Part shown: piece after piece, positions 1 to 7,464 of the stretch
Layout of the letters: each line of letters begins with the position of its first letter
How positions within the stretch are numbered: the stretch's first letter is position 1
Assembly (NCBI GenBank): GCA_044432645.1
Contig: JAWXUM010000049.1
Coordinates: forward strand, 1-15,288
DNA length: 15,288 bases
Source of the DNA: SIG603 sp044432645
GTDB taxonomy: Bacteria; Bacillota; Clostridia; Oscillospirales; Acutalibacteraceae
Direction: 5' to 3'
Position numbers and translations under genes: made by a program
Notes under the pieces: generated by a model
The model's input: only the letters and a program-made list of their open reading frames with translations
Told to the model about the DNA's origin: nothing
Database searches by the model: none

Positions 1-118
1 TAATTTTATAAAAGCACTAAATTAACATCTTGATTTCGGACGAGCACAGCTCGCCCCTACCATTTTTAAAATATATTTTCGGTATTTTACACAAATACAA
101 AACCTTTTTCGACAAGCT
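1..118 (-). repeat. MITE-like repeat, right-hand part of a second copy (truncated by window edge)
   Basis: This stretch matches 7590-7707 at 116 of 118 positions with no gaps; the differences are at 14 and 67. It contains a GTAG-plus-hairpin unit read on the minus strand at 37-60: GTAG, then GGGCGAGC, loop TGT, GCTCGTCC (8-bp stem with one G-T pair). The right end, ...TTTTTCGACAAGCT, directly abuts a terminator-like hairpin at 120-149, the same arrangement as the complete copy at 7465-7707. The left part of this copy, about 125 bp if it is full length, lies outside the window. The near identity of the copies suggests recent movement or gene conversion. No protein is encoded. Confidence 0.8.
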
Positions 119-119
119 G

Positions 120-158
120 AAGCTCTCATTCAAACTTGAACGAGAGCTTTATTTTTGT
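120..158 (+). terminator. Rho-independent terminator-like hairpin
   Basis: AAGCTCTC (120-127) pairs with GAGAGCTT (142-149), and the inner bases TTCA/TGAA can extend the stem. It is followed by TATTTTTG, a T-rich tract. It fits a terminator for a plus-strand gene lying left of the window, now separated from that gene by the repeat at 1-118. The upstream gene cannot be seen. Confidence 0.55.
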
Positions 159-165
159 ATTATGT

Positions 166-196
166 AAAAAGTCGCATAAACAAAAAATGTTTATGC
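166..196 (-). terminator. Terminator of the isomerase-like gene, overlapping its stop codon
   Basis: On the minus strand GCATAAACA (196-188) pairs perfectly with TGTTTATGC (182-174) around a five-T loop, then GAC and TTTTT (170-166). The TAA stop codon of the gene (193-191) lies inside the left arm, so the terminator stem is built partly from the last codons of the gene. Confidence 0.7.
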
Positions 197-1081
197 CATT
201 GCCCACGCTCTGTTTATAACACGTTTTGTATTTGCCATAATAATGTCAGCGTCTTGGTCTGCCCAAGGTTTTACTTCTATAGAAAGAACATATGGATTTT
301 GACAGTTGAAAAAGCCTTCTTCTTTTAAAACTTTGAAGAAATCAACTAACTCTTCTGTATCATTTGCACTGTTTTCATAACCGAAGCAAGGGTGTTGATC
401 GCCGTAAGCTTCACAACCCTCTATTACAACTGCGTTTCCTATGTGGAAATGTGTAATATATGGTCTTAAAGTTCTAATAACAAATTGAGATGTTTCATAT
501 GTTGTTGGGAAATGGCTTAAATCTACAATTAAACCAAAGTTGTTATGTGTTTTTCTCATATCTGCTGCAAATTCTGCTGCGTAAGGAGCAGGACCTATTA
601 ACGAAGCTTTATCCATATCGAAATCGAACACTTCAAGTTCAATTATCATATTTTTTGTAGCTGCATAGTCGCATAAATTTCTAGTAGTTTTTAAAAGTTG
701 TTCGTAAGCTTTAGCTTGAGTTTCTTTCTCCCATTTGCCAGATAAGAAAGCAACGCCTTTTGAACCTAAATATTCTGCTTCGTCAATTGCTTCTAATAAA
801 GTTTTCTCTGCTTTTACTCTTTCCTCTTCGCAAATTGCATTAGGGTTAAGTCCTGTAGTCAAAAGTCTTGTTTGTGCGCCGTAGCAAACTTTAAGGTGAG
901 AATCTTTCATCATTGTTTTTGCTTTTGCTCTTGCATTATCGTCTGTAAATTGTTTTACTTCTATAGCATCAAAATAGTCATCTTTAGCTATTTTTTCAAC
1001 TGCATCTACAAGTTCCATGTTTGGGTAACTCATCCATGAAATAGTGCCTAGTTTGAAATATTTGTGGATACTCTCTTTCAT
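191..1081 (-). CDS. Sugar phosphate isomerase/epimerase-like TIM-barrel protein (AP endonuclease family 2)
   Basis: A 296-residue protein of the xylose-isomerase-like TIM-barrel superfamily, which includes sugar epimerases, isomerases and dehydratase-like enzymes as well as endonuclease IV. Visible candidate metal and catalytic residues occur in the usual order: E150 in ELEVFDFD, D187 and H190 in VDLSHF, H213 in THFHIGN, D228 and H230 in GDQH, and E269 in SIEVKPW. There is no signal peptide, so it should be cytoplasmic. The start is supported by AATGGAG eight bases upstream of the ATG. It is a single-gene unit with a consensus promoter at 1131-1159 and a terminator over its stop codon. The divergent neighbour encodes a UROD-family protein, suggesting a shared stimulus. 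The substrate cannot be read from the sequence. Family assignment is firm; enzymatic role is unknown. Confidence 0.8.
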   Translation of the reverse strand: MKESIHKYFKLGTISWMSYPNMELVDAVEKIAKDDYFDAIEVKQFTDDNARAKAKTMMKDSHLKVCYGAQTRLLTTGLNPNAICEEERVKAEKTLLEAIDEAEYLGSKGVAFLSGKWEKETQAKAYEQLLKTTRNLCDYAATKNMIIELEVFDFDMDKASLIGPAPYAAEFAADMRKTHNNFGLIVDLSHFPTTYETSQFVIRTLRPYITHFHIGNAVVIEGCEAYGDQHPCFGYENSANDTEELVDFFKVLKEEGFFNCQNPYVLSIEVKPWADQDADIIMANTKRVINRAWAMA

Positions 1082-1117
1082 AATTATGCTCCATTCTTAT
1101 AATTTATTGTAATTTTT

Positions 1118-1142
1118 AAAACATACCTTTATTATATGTTTT
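1118..1142. promoter_or_regulatory. Candidate operator, inverted repeat over a -10 box
   Basis: AAAACATA (1118-1125) and TATGTTTT (1135-1142) form a perfect 8-bp inverted repeat with a 9-base spacer. It covers the -10 hexamer and the expected transcription start of the minus-strand isomerase-like gene. The position suits repression by a dimeric regulator, but no regulator gene is present in the window. Confidence 0.35.
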
Positions 1143-1159
1143 GAGGTTTTAAAAGTCAA
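1131..1159 (-). promoter_or_regulatory. SigA-type promoter of the isomerase-like gene
   Basis: On the minus strand TTGACT (1159-1154) and TATAAT (1136-1131) are separated by exactly 17 bases, a near-consensus vegetative promoter. Transcription would start near 1124, about 40 bases upstream of the start codon at 1081. Confidence 0.8.
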
Positions 1160-1198
1160 TATTTTTTTCAATTTATTGTATAATAGCCCTATAAATTA

Positions 1199-1227
1199 TT
1201 GACAACAAAACTTCTTAATGCTACAAT
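1199..1227 (+). promoter_or_regulatory. SigA-type promoter of the UROD-family gene
   Basis: TTGACA (1199-1204), a 17-base spacer and TACAAT (1222-1227). A 7-bp inverted repeat, TTAATGC (1215-1221) and GCATTAA (1238-1244), brackets the -10 box and the presumed start site, so it may be an operator or leader hairpin. Transcription would start near 1234. Confidence 0.8.
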
Positions 1228-1269
1228 AAACCAAAACGCATTAATTTTTAAGAAAGGTAGAATTTGATA

Positions 1270-2301
1270 ATGCACATATTTAGAACTTCTGAACCCGATT
1301 TTTCTGATCTCGAAAAATTGTTAAGACGAGAACCACTAGCCAAACCTATACCTTTTGAAATATTTGTTACACACCAATTTTTCGAATTTTTCACAGGAGA
1401 ACCAGCGCCAAAAAATGAAGACGAACTTGAAACTTTAAAGTGGATTGTAAATGCGTTTTATAACGCTGGTTATGTTCACGCTACAACTTGGGGGGCAAAC
1501 TTTAGCTTTCCTAAAAGAAATCACGAACGCAAAGAAAGCGTGTCTTTAAACGATTGTTCTTCTATAACAGACAGAGAAAGTTTTGAATCTTTTAAATGGA
1601 TAGATCCGAACACTTGTGATTATTCTAGACTAGAAAAAATCTCTCCATTTCTTCCAGGCAAAATGAAATTGCTTATAACTGGACCTAGTGGAGTTTTAGA
1701 AAATGTGACTGCACTAGTTGGCTATGACAATATGTGCTATATGCTCTACGAAGATCCCGAGCTTTTAAAGGATATTTTTGACAAAGTTGGCAGCAGTTTG
1801 TACGACTATTATAGAAATTGTTTAGAATACGACACAGTTGGTGCTATTGTAGTAAATGACGATTGGGGATTTAACACCCAGACTTTTTTATCTGCAGCAC
1901 ATTTGAGGGAGTATGTTTTCCCTTGGCACAAAAAAATCGTAGAGTTAGCTCACGCAAAAGGAAAATGTGCAATTTTACATTCTTGTGGGAATTTAGAAAC
2001 CGTATTTGAAGACATTATCACCGATATGAAGTTCGACGGCAAACATTCTTTCGAAGATAAAATTCTTTCGGTTGAAGATAGTTTTGAAAAATACGGAAAT
2101 CGCATAGCTATACTTGGTGGCTTAGACATAGATTTCTTTATCAGAGCGACAACTGACGAAGTAACTCAAAGAGCTGAAAAATTGGTAAGGCTTACAACTG
2201 AAAAAGGTGGCTATGCACTTGGCACTGGAAATAGTTTGTGCAGTTATATACCAGAAGAAAAAGTAGTGGCTTTACTTAACGTTATAAAAAATTACAAATA
2301 A
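1270..2301 (+). CDS. Uroporphyrinogen decarboxylase (URO-D) family protein, possible corrinoid methyltransferase type
   Basis: A 343-residue soluble protein resembling the URO-D domain family, which includes HemE and the zinc-dependent methyltransferases of the MtaA/MtbA type. The C-terminal half shows HSCG (H237, C239), the downstream block ILGGLDIDFFIRAT and GTGNSLCSYIP with C324. A His-X-Cys pair plus a distant Cys is the zinc-ligand pattern of MtaA-type enzymes, so methyl transfer is more likely than haem synthesis. No corrinoid protein gene is next to it, so this is inference. The ATG at 1270 is preferred: AGAAAGG lies 12 bases upstream, the spacing used by rpmJ, rpsM and kdgA here. An in-frame TTG at 1264, six bases from the same AGAAAGG, is a real alternative. 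The gene has its own promoter and terminator and is divergent from the TIM-barrel gene. Confidence 0.75.
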   Translation: MHIFRTSEPDFSDLEKLLRREPLAKPIPFEIFVTHQFFEFFTGEPAPKNEDELETLKWIVNAFYNAGYVHATTWGANFSFPKRNHERKESVSLNDCSSITDRESFESFKWIDPNTCDYSRLEKISPFLPGKMKLLITGPSGVLENVTALVGYDNMCYMLYEDPELLKDIFDKVGSSLYDYYRNCLEYDTVGAIVVNDDWGFNTQTFLSAAHLREYVFPWHKKIVELAHAKGKCAILHSCGNLETVFEDIITDMKFDGKHSFEDKILSVEDSFEKYGNRIAILGGLDIDFFIRATTDEVTQRAEKLVRLTTEKGGYALGTGNSLCSYIPEEKVVALLNVIKNYK

Positions 2302-2302
2302 T

Positions 2303-2343
2303 AAAAGCAGTGGCGAATTCAATTTTTTTCGCCACTGCTTTTT
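2303..2343 (+). terminator. Strong Rho-independent terminator
   Basis: AAAAGCAGTGGCGAA (2303-2317) pairs perfectly over 15 bases with 2328-2342 around a 10-base loop, and the descending arm ends in TTTTT. It begins one base after the stop codon of the UROD-family gene and separates it from the sulfatase unit. Confidence 0.9.
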
Positions 2344-2397
2344 GATTTTTATTGAAATATTTGTCTTTATTAGTTTCATAATAATATTCTTTTGAAC

Positions 2398-2426
2398 TTG
2401 ACAATATAATAGTGTAGTAGTAAAAT
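2398..2426 (+). promoter_or_regulatory. SigA-type promoter of the sulfatase-murE-murF-uppP unit
   Basis: TTGACA (2398-2403), 17-base spacer, TAAAAT (2421-2426). Transcription would start near 2433, leaving a leader of about 29 bases. I see no other convincing promoter before murE, murF or uppP, so this one may drive all four genes. Confidence 0.75.
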
Positions 2427-2461
2427 TATAGTAATTATAAGTTATAAGAATGGAGATTACT

Positions 2462-3721
2462 ATGAAACAAAATATTATATTTTTATTCCCAGACCAACAC
2501 CGTGGAGATTGGTTGCCACTTACAAAACAAGAACTTTGCGAACTTGGAATTGAAAAATTGCCACTTGAAATGCCTAATTTGCGTAAAATTATGGATAAAG
2601 GTATTCATTTTAACAACGCAATAACACCTTCGCCTTTATGTGCACCAGCAAGGGCGTGTTTGGCTTCTGGCAAAAGATATGAAAATTGTGGTGTGCCTAA
2701 CAACGGTTACGACTATCCAGAAGATTTGCCAACTTTTTACTCTGCTTTAAAAGATGCAGGCTACAGCGTTGGTGGAGTTGGAAAGTTTGACCTTCACAAA
2801 AAAACTATGTGGTGGGGTTTAGACGGTTGGGTTGACCTATTTGGTAAAGTTGGTTTTACTCACGCTATTGACAATGCTGGTAAAATGGATGCTGCAAACA
2901 GTGGTAAAATCGAGCCACAAGACCCTTACATGCTTGCACTTCACGAAAGAGGATACGCAAAATATCATTCTGACAATTTAAAAACAAGAAAACATTCTAT
3001 AGAGCCTACTGAACTTCCAGAAGATTTATATTGCGACAACTGGCTAAGCCAAAAAGCTCTTGACATGTTAGAGGAGTTCCCAAAAGACAAACCTTGGTTT
3101 ATGCAAGTTAATTTCACAGGCCCTCATGAACCATGGGACGTTACAAAATCTATGCGTGAAAAATGGGAAAATGCTGAATTTGACATGCCTAATAATTTCA
3201 CAAAAGAAGAAATCAACATTCAAGGTATACGTCAAAATTACGCAGCTATGCTTGATAATATAGATAGAAATATTGGCAACATTTTGGGCAAAATAGAAGA
3301 AATGGGTCAACTTGACAACACTGTAATTGTTTATGCTTCAGACCACGGCGAAATGCTTGGCGATTTTGACAGGTTTGCAAAAAACCGTCCAGAACGTGCT
3401 TCTGTTCACATTCCTATGGTTATTTCTACCCCAGGCATGACAAAAGCTACTGTAAATACCAGCTTTGTTGAACTTCAAGACTTAGCAAACACTTTCCTTG
3501 ATATAGCTAACACAAGCATGGAAACAGCTGACGAGTCGATGTCACTTATGCCTATTATCAAGGGCGAAAAAACAACACATAGAACTTATCAAAAATCGGC
3601 TTTAAACAATTGGGAAATGGTAAAAACTGATAAAGAAAAAATAGTTCTAGAAGATGGTAAAATTACTAGAGTTTATGACTACAAAAACGATATTTGGGAA
3701 AACAACAATATCTTAAAATAG
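2462..3721 (+). CDS. Sulfatase family hydrolase (Cys-type, cytoplasmic)
   Basis: A 419-residue member of the alkaline-phosphatase/sulfatase superfamily. The N-terminus NIIFLFPDQHRGDW supplies the metal-binding aspartate D11. The signature CAPARACLASG begins at C60; this C-x-P-x-R cysteine is the one converted to formylglycine in the family. GKFDLH around K108, TGPHEP with H222, and SDHGEMLG (D294, H295) complete the active site. Because the key residue is Cys and the lineage appears anaerobic, a radical-SAM maturase would be expected elsewhere in the genome. There is no signal peptide, so the substrate should be intracellular. The ATG at 2462 is chosen because GGAG (2452-2455) ends six bases before it; the in-frame ATG at 2450 overlaps that site. 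Nine bases separate it from murE. Substrate unknown; some members of the family are phosphohydrolases. Confidence 0.85.
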   Translation: MKQNIIFLFPDQHRGDWLPLTKQELCELGIEKLPLEMPNLRKIMDKGIHFNNAITPSPLCAPARACLASGKRYENCGVPNNGYDYPEDLPTFYSALKDAGYSVGGVGKFDLHKKTMWWGLDGWVDLFGKVGFTHAIDNAGKMDAANSGKIEPQDPYMLALHERGYAKYHSDNLKTRKHSIEPTELPEDLYCDNWLSQKALDMLEEFPKDKPWFMQVNFTGPHEPWDVTKSMREKWENAEFDMPNNFTKEEINIQGIRQNYAAMLDNIDRNIGNILGKIEEMGQLDNTVIVYASDHGEMLGDFDRFAKNRPERASVHIPMVISTPGMTKATVNTSFVELQDLANTFLDIANTSMETADESMSLMPIIKGEKTTHRTYQKSALNNWEMVKTDKEKIVLEDGKITRVYDYKNDIWENNNILK

Positions 3722-3730
3722 GAGAAATTT

Positions 3731-5176
3731 ATGACAATTAGCAACTTGATAAAATCGCTTGAACAAAATGTAAATATTGACGAATTTGAAGTGTCCGACA
3801 TAGTTTACGACTCACGTCAGGCTGTGGAAAACTGTGTATTTGTGTGCCTTACCGGCTCTGCAAGCAACGGACATAATTATGTGAATATGGCGGTAGAAAA
3901 AGGTGCTAAACTTATTGTAGCACAAGAAAAAGTCGAAGCTACTGTCCCCGTTATTATGGTGGAAAACACAAAAAAAGCTTTGGCTGTGCTTTCTTGTGAA
4001 TTTTTTGGAAGACCACAAGAAAAGCTTAAAACTATTGGTATTACTGGTACAAAAGGTAAAACTACAACGGCTTGCATGGTTAAATCTATACTAGAAAGTG
4101 CTGGTCAAAAAGTTGGAATGATAGGCACTTTAGGCTTTGTTATTGCAGAAAGTGTAATGCTAACCGACAACACAACACCTCAAAGTTATTTGGTGTATAA
4201 ATTTATGGCGCAAATGGTTAAAGAGGGTTGTTCTTCTGTAGTTATGGAGGTTAGCTCTATAGGTCTTAAGGATTACCGTGTTTATGGTTTCGACTTTGAT
4301 TGCGCAGTGTTTACAAACTTTTCTGAAGACCATATCGGTGGAGTTGAGCATAAAGATATGAAAGAATATCTTGAATGTAAAGCTATGCTTTTCAAAATGT
4401 GCAAAATTGGTTGCGTGAATATTGACGACGAAAATATAGCCGGAATTTTGAAAGATAATACTTGTGAGGTTGCAAGCTTTGGTTTTAACGGTAAAGGCGA
4501 TTTAGTTGGTTTTAATCCAACACTTTTGTCAAAAGCTGACTTCATTGGATGTAGTTTCGAAGTTTCTGGTTTGGAAAATTACAATGTAGAAGTCGGTATT
4601 CCTGGTAACTTTAACGCATATAACGCACTTTCAGCTATTAGCGCTTGTCACGTTTTAGGCATTTCAAAAGAGGCTATTTTGCATGGGCTTGAAATAGTTA
4701 AGGTTAAAGGCAGAGTAGAACCCGTTGCCATGAAAGGTAATTTCACTTTACTTTTAGACTACGCTCACAACGCTGTAAGCATGGAAAATATACTTTCAAC
4801 TTTAAGACAATACAACCCTAAACGTTTGATTTGTGTGTTTGGTGCTGGTGGCAATAGACCTAAAGTTAGACGTTACGAAATGGGTGAAGTTTGTGGCAAC
4901 ATGGCAGATTTATCTGTTATAACTGCCGATAACTCACGTTTTGAAGAAGTTTTAGACATTATTGAAGACATTAAAATTGGTATGCACAAAACAAATGGCA
5001 AATATATTGAAATCCCAGACAGACGTAAGGCTATTAGATATGTTATTGAAAACGCTATGGACGGAGATATAATTGTGCTTGCTGGCAAAGGACATGAAGA
5101 TTACCAAGAAATTAAAGGTGTGAAATATCCTTTTGACGAAAGAGTAGTTATTAAAGAAATTTTGGAGGATATGTAA
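3731..5176 (+). CDS. murE: UDP-N-acetylmuramoyl-tripeptide synthetase (MurE family)
   Basis: A 481-residue Mur ligase that adds the third amino acid of the peptidoglycan stem peptide to UDP-MurNAc-L-Ala-D-Glu in the cytoplasm. The N-terminal UDP-binding domain (about 1-95) has DIVYDSRQA. The central ATPase domain has the P-loop TGTKGKTTT (105-113), NTTPQSYL, MEVSS (172-176) and K217, the likely carbamylated lysine. The C-terminal domain has GRVEP, DYAHN, GAGGNRPKVRRYEMG and AGKGHEDYQ. The substrate-selecting motif reads DNSR (400-403) rather than DNPR; the retained arginine points to meso-diaminopimelate. MEVSSIGL replaces the common MEVSSHAL. GGAG lies eight bases upstream of the ATG. It follows the sulfatase and abuts murF. 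A second murE elsewhere is possible, which would make this a divergent paralogue. Confidence 0.88.
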   Translation: MTISNLIKSLEQNVNIDEFEVSDIVYDSRQAVENCVFVCLTGSASNGHNYVNMAVEKGAKLIVAQEKVEATVPVIMVENTKKALAVLSCEFFGRPQEKLKTIGITGTKGKTTTACMVKSILESAGQKVGMIGTLGFVIAESVMLTDNTTPQSYLVYKFMAQMVKEGCSSVVMEVSSIGLKDYRVYGFDFDCAVFTNFSEDHIGGVEHKDMKEYLECKAMLFKMCKIGCVNIDDENIAGILKDNTCEVASFGFNGKGDLVGFNPTLLSKADFIGCSFEVSGLENYNVEVGIPGNFNAYNALSAISACHVLGISKEAILHGLEIVKVKGRVEPVAMKGNFTLLLDYAHNAVSMENILSTLRQYNPKRLICVFGAGGNRPKVRRYEMGEVCGNMADLSVITADNSRFEEVLDIIEDIKIGMHKTNGKYIEIPDRRKAIRYVIENAMDGDIIVLAGKGHEDYQEIKGVKYPFDERVVIKEILEDM

Positions 5177-6520
5177 TTGAAATATTCTTTAAAAGAAATT
5201 GCTTTAATCACTGGTGGCAAAGTTTTCGGTGACGAAAACGCAGAAATTACAGGATTTTTCACCGACAGCAGGCAAGCTGAAAGTGGAAAAATGTTTGTCG
5301 CTATTGTTGGCGAAAAAACTGACGGTCACAGTTATATAACTATGGTTTTAAAGGAAAATTCTGCTATTTTATGTGAAAAAAAGCCTACGGTTAAGGGCAA
5401 TTTTGTTATGGTGAAAAATTCTATTCTTGCACTTCAACAAGTTGCGCTTAATTACAGGCAGAAATTTAAAATTCCACATATTGCTATAACTGGCAGTGTT
5501 GGGAAAACCACAACCAAAGAAATGGTTGCGCTTGCGCTTGAAAGCCAACTTGATGTTTTAAAAACTTTAGGCAACGCAAACAGCCAAATAGGTTTGCCTA
5601 GAACTTTAATGTCAGTTGAAAATCATCACGAAGTTGCAGTTATAGAAATGGGTATGAGTGTTCCTGGCGAAATGGAAAAAATAGCTTATTGTGCAAGACC
5701 TGACATAGTTGTTTTCACAAATGTTGGGGTTTCTCACATTGAATTTCACGGGACTAAAGAAAAAATAATGGAGCAAAAACTCCATATTGCCGATTATTTT
5801 AACAAAGATAATGTTATGTTTGTTAATGGTGATGACCAACTTTTAGCAACCTTAAAATCTAAAAACTTATATAAAGTTGTCGAATTTGGCACCTGCGAGA
5901 ACTGCGATTATAGGGCAGTAAATTTAACTCAAAATGCTAATGGAACTAAGTTTACTTGTGTTTTTGGCGACAAGCAAATGGATATGTTCATACCAGTTGT
6001 TGGGCTTCACAATGTTCAAAATGCTCTAGCTAGTTTTGCCGTTGCTGACTATTTGAACTTAAACCTTGAGTTAGTTGCAAAAGCTTTGGCATCATATATT
6101 CCTCCACAAATGCGTCAACAAATTGTTAAAACTGATAAATTCACTATAATTGACGACAGCTACAATGCCAGTCCCGACTCTATGGTAAGTTCACTTAACA
6201 TTTTATCCAGCATGACTGGTGGAAAAAAAATTGCAGTTTTGGCAGATATGCTAGAGCTTGGCGATTACTCACAAAAAGGGCACAAAAAAATAGGCGAGTA
6301 CGCTAAAACCCTTGGCATAGATTATGTTATAGCTTTTGGTGATGAGTCTAAAAATATAGTTAAAGGCTTTGGGAATAACGAAAAATCATCTCATTTTACA
6401 GATTATGATATGGCTGAATATTTTCTTTTAAGCTTAGCAAAAAAAGATGACACAATACTTTGCAAAGGCTCTAGAGGTATGCAAACCGACAGATTTGTAA
6501 AAGCATTGAAGGGGGAATAA
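5177..6520 (+). CDS. murF: UDP-N-acetylmuramoyl-tripeptide--D-alanyl-D-alanine ligase
   Basis: A 447-residue Mur ligase that adds D-Ala-D-Ala to complete the cytoplasmic UDP-MurNAc-pentapeptide. Domains in order: N-terminal substrate-binding domain with TDSRQAESGKMFVAI (29-43); ATPase domain with P-loop TGSVGKTTTKEM (105-116), NANSQIGLP and EMGMSVPGE; C-terminal domain with GLHNVQNALA, DDSYNASPDSM (326-336), LADMLELG and KGSRGM. Length and motifs are ordinary for the family. The start codon is TTG at 5177, immediately after the murE TAA. It is well supported: GGAGG at 5164-5168 inside murE ends eight bases before it and no ATG fits. This arrangement suggests translational coupling to murE. 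Function is firm. Confidence 0.93.
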   Translation: MKYSLKEIALITGGKVFGDENAEITGFFTDSRQAESGKMFVAIVGEKTDGHSYITMVLKENSAILCEKKPTVKGNFVMVKNSILALQQVALNYRQKFKIPHIAITGSVGKTTTKEMVALALESQLDVLKTLGNANSQIGLPRTLMSVENHHEVAVIEMGMSVPGEMEKIAYCARPDIVVFTNVGVSHIEFHGTKEKIMEQKLHIADYFNKDNVMFVNGDDQLLATLKSKNLYKVVEFGTCENCDYRAVNLTQNANGTKFTCVFGDKQMDMFIPVVGLHNVQNALASFAVADYLNLNLELVAKALASYIPPQMRQQIVKTDKFTIIDDSYNASPDSMVSSLNILSSMTGGKKIAVLADMLELGDYSQKGHKKIGEYAKTLGIDYVIAFGDESKNIVKGFGNNEKSSHFTDYDMAEYFLLSLAKKDDTILCKGSRGMQTDRFVKALKGE

Positions 6521-6521
6521 A

Positions 6522-7349
6522 ATGGATTTTGTAGAAGTACTTAAAATAATATTTTTAGGAATTGTAGAGGGTATAACCGAGTGGTTGCCAGTTAGTAGCA
6601 CAGGGCATATGCTTTTGGTTGACGAATTTTTACAGCTAAATTTTAGTGACGAATTTAAAACAATGTTTTTTGTGGTAATTCAACTTGGCGCTATTATGGC
6701 AGTTGTGCTGATATTTTGGAAGAAAATTTTCCCTTTTTACAAAAATAAAAAAAATGAAATTAAGATAAACCAAAAAATTGTTAAACTTTGGATAAAGGTA
6801 ATTATAGCCTGTGTACCGTCAATTATTATCGGTTTGCCTTTCGATGACCTTATCGAAGAAAAATTGTATAGTCCTACAACAATTGCAATTACACTTATAA
6901 TTTATGGTATTGCATTTATCATTGTTGAAAATTACAACAAAAATAAAACTCCTCAAATAAAAAATGTTCATCAAATTACATATAAAACAGCTCTAATTAT
7001 TGGTGCTTTTCAGGTGCTTGCATTAATACCTGGCACTTCACGCTCAGGCGCAACGATAGTTGGTGCTTTGATTTTTGGTGTTTCTCGTGTAGCAGCTTCA
7101 GAATTTACATTTTACCTTGCAATTCCAACAATGTTTGGTGCAAGCCTATTAAAACTTGTTAAATTTGGTTTAGCTTTTACAGGCGCTGAAGTTGTTGCTT
7201 TGCTTTTAGGAATGATAGTTGCATTTGCAGTTTCTATGTTTGCAATAACATTTTTGATGAATTATGTTAAAAAGCACGATTTTAAAGTTTTTGGTTGGTA
7301 TAGAATAGTTTTAGGTTTAATTGTTTTAGTATATTTTTTAGTTTTTTAA
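6522..7349 (+). CDS. uppP: Undecaprenyl-diphosphatase (BacA/UppP family)
   Basis: A 275-residue polytopic membrane enzyme that dephosphorylates undecaprenyl diphosphate, recycling the lipid carrier for peptidoglycan and other surface polymers. The two family signatures are intact: EGITEWLPVSSTGHM at 16-30 (E16, E20, S26, H29) and PGTSRSGAT at 170-178 (R174). Hydrophobic segments are visible around 47-66, 91-105, 118-136, 155-170, 196-213, 222-248 and 258-275, separated by a lysine-rich cytoplasmic-type loop at 67-88. The ATG lies one base after the murF stop, with GGGGGA upstream inside murF. It is the last gene of the unit and is followed by the hairpin at 7435-7464. Carrier recycling fits the two Mur ligases before it. 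Overproduction of family members gives bacitracin resistance. Confidence 0.93.
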   Translation: MDFVEVLKIIFLGIVEGITEWLPVSSTGHMLLVDEFLQLNFSDEFKTMFFVVIQLGAIMAVVLIFWKKIFPFYKNKKNEIKINQKIVKLWIKVIIACVPSIIIGLPFDDLIEEKLYSPTTIAITLIIYGIAFIIVENYNKNKTPQIKNVHQITYKTALIIGAFQVLALIPGTSRSGATIVGALIFGVSRVAASEFTFYLAIPTMFGASLLKLVKFGLAFTGAEVVALLLGMIVAFAVSMFAITFLMNYVKKHDFKVFGWYRIVLGLIVLVYFLVF

Positions 7350-7433
7350 ATGGTCACTTGTGTATACTTTACCCACGACTATTGGTCGCAACTATGTTTT
7401 ATTTCATATCAACAATAAATTTTATCAAAATAA

Positions 7434-7464
7434 AAAGAACCGATACAAAAATGTATCGGTTCTT
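7434..7464 (+). terminator. Terminator hairpin of the murE-murF-uppP unit (first of two identical copies)
   Basis: AAGAACCGATACA (7435-7447), loop AAAA, TGTATCGGTTCTT (7452-7464): a perfect 13-bp stem preceded by A-rich sequence. The T tract is short (TTCTT) and is cut off by CAGACTG, where the repeat element begins. The same 31 bases recur in the same orientation at 7708-7738. Confidence 0.65.

Noticed and set aside
3812..5088. Minus-strand open frames opposite murE
   Set aside because: They overlap each other and murE, lack ribosome binding sites, and murE is intact with all its motifs.
7350..7433. Possible feature just after uppP
   Set aside because: I found no reading frame with a ribosome binding site and no significant stem in these 84 bases.
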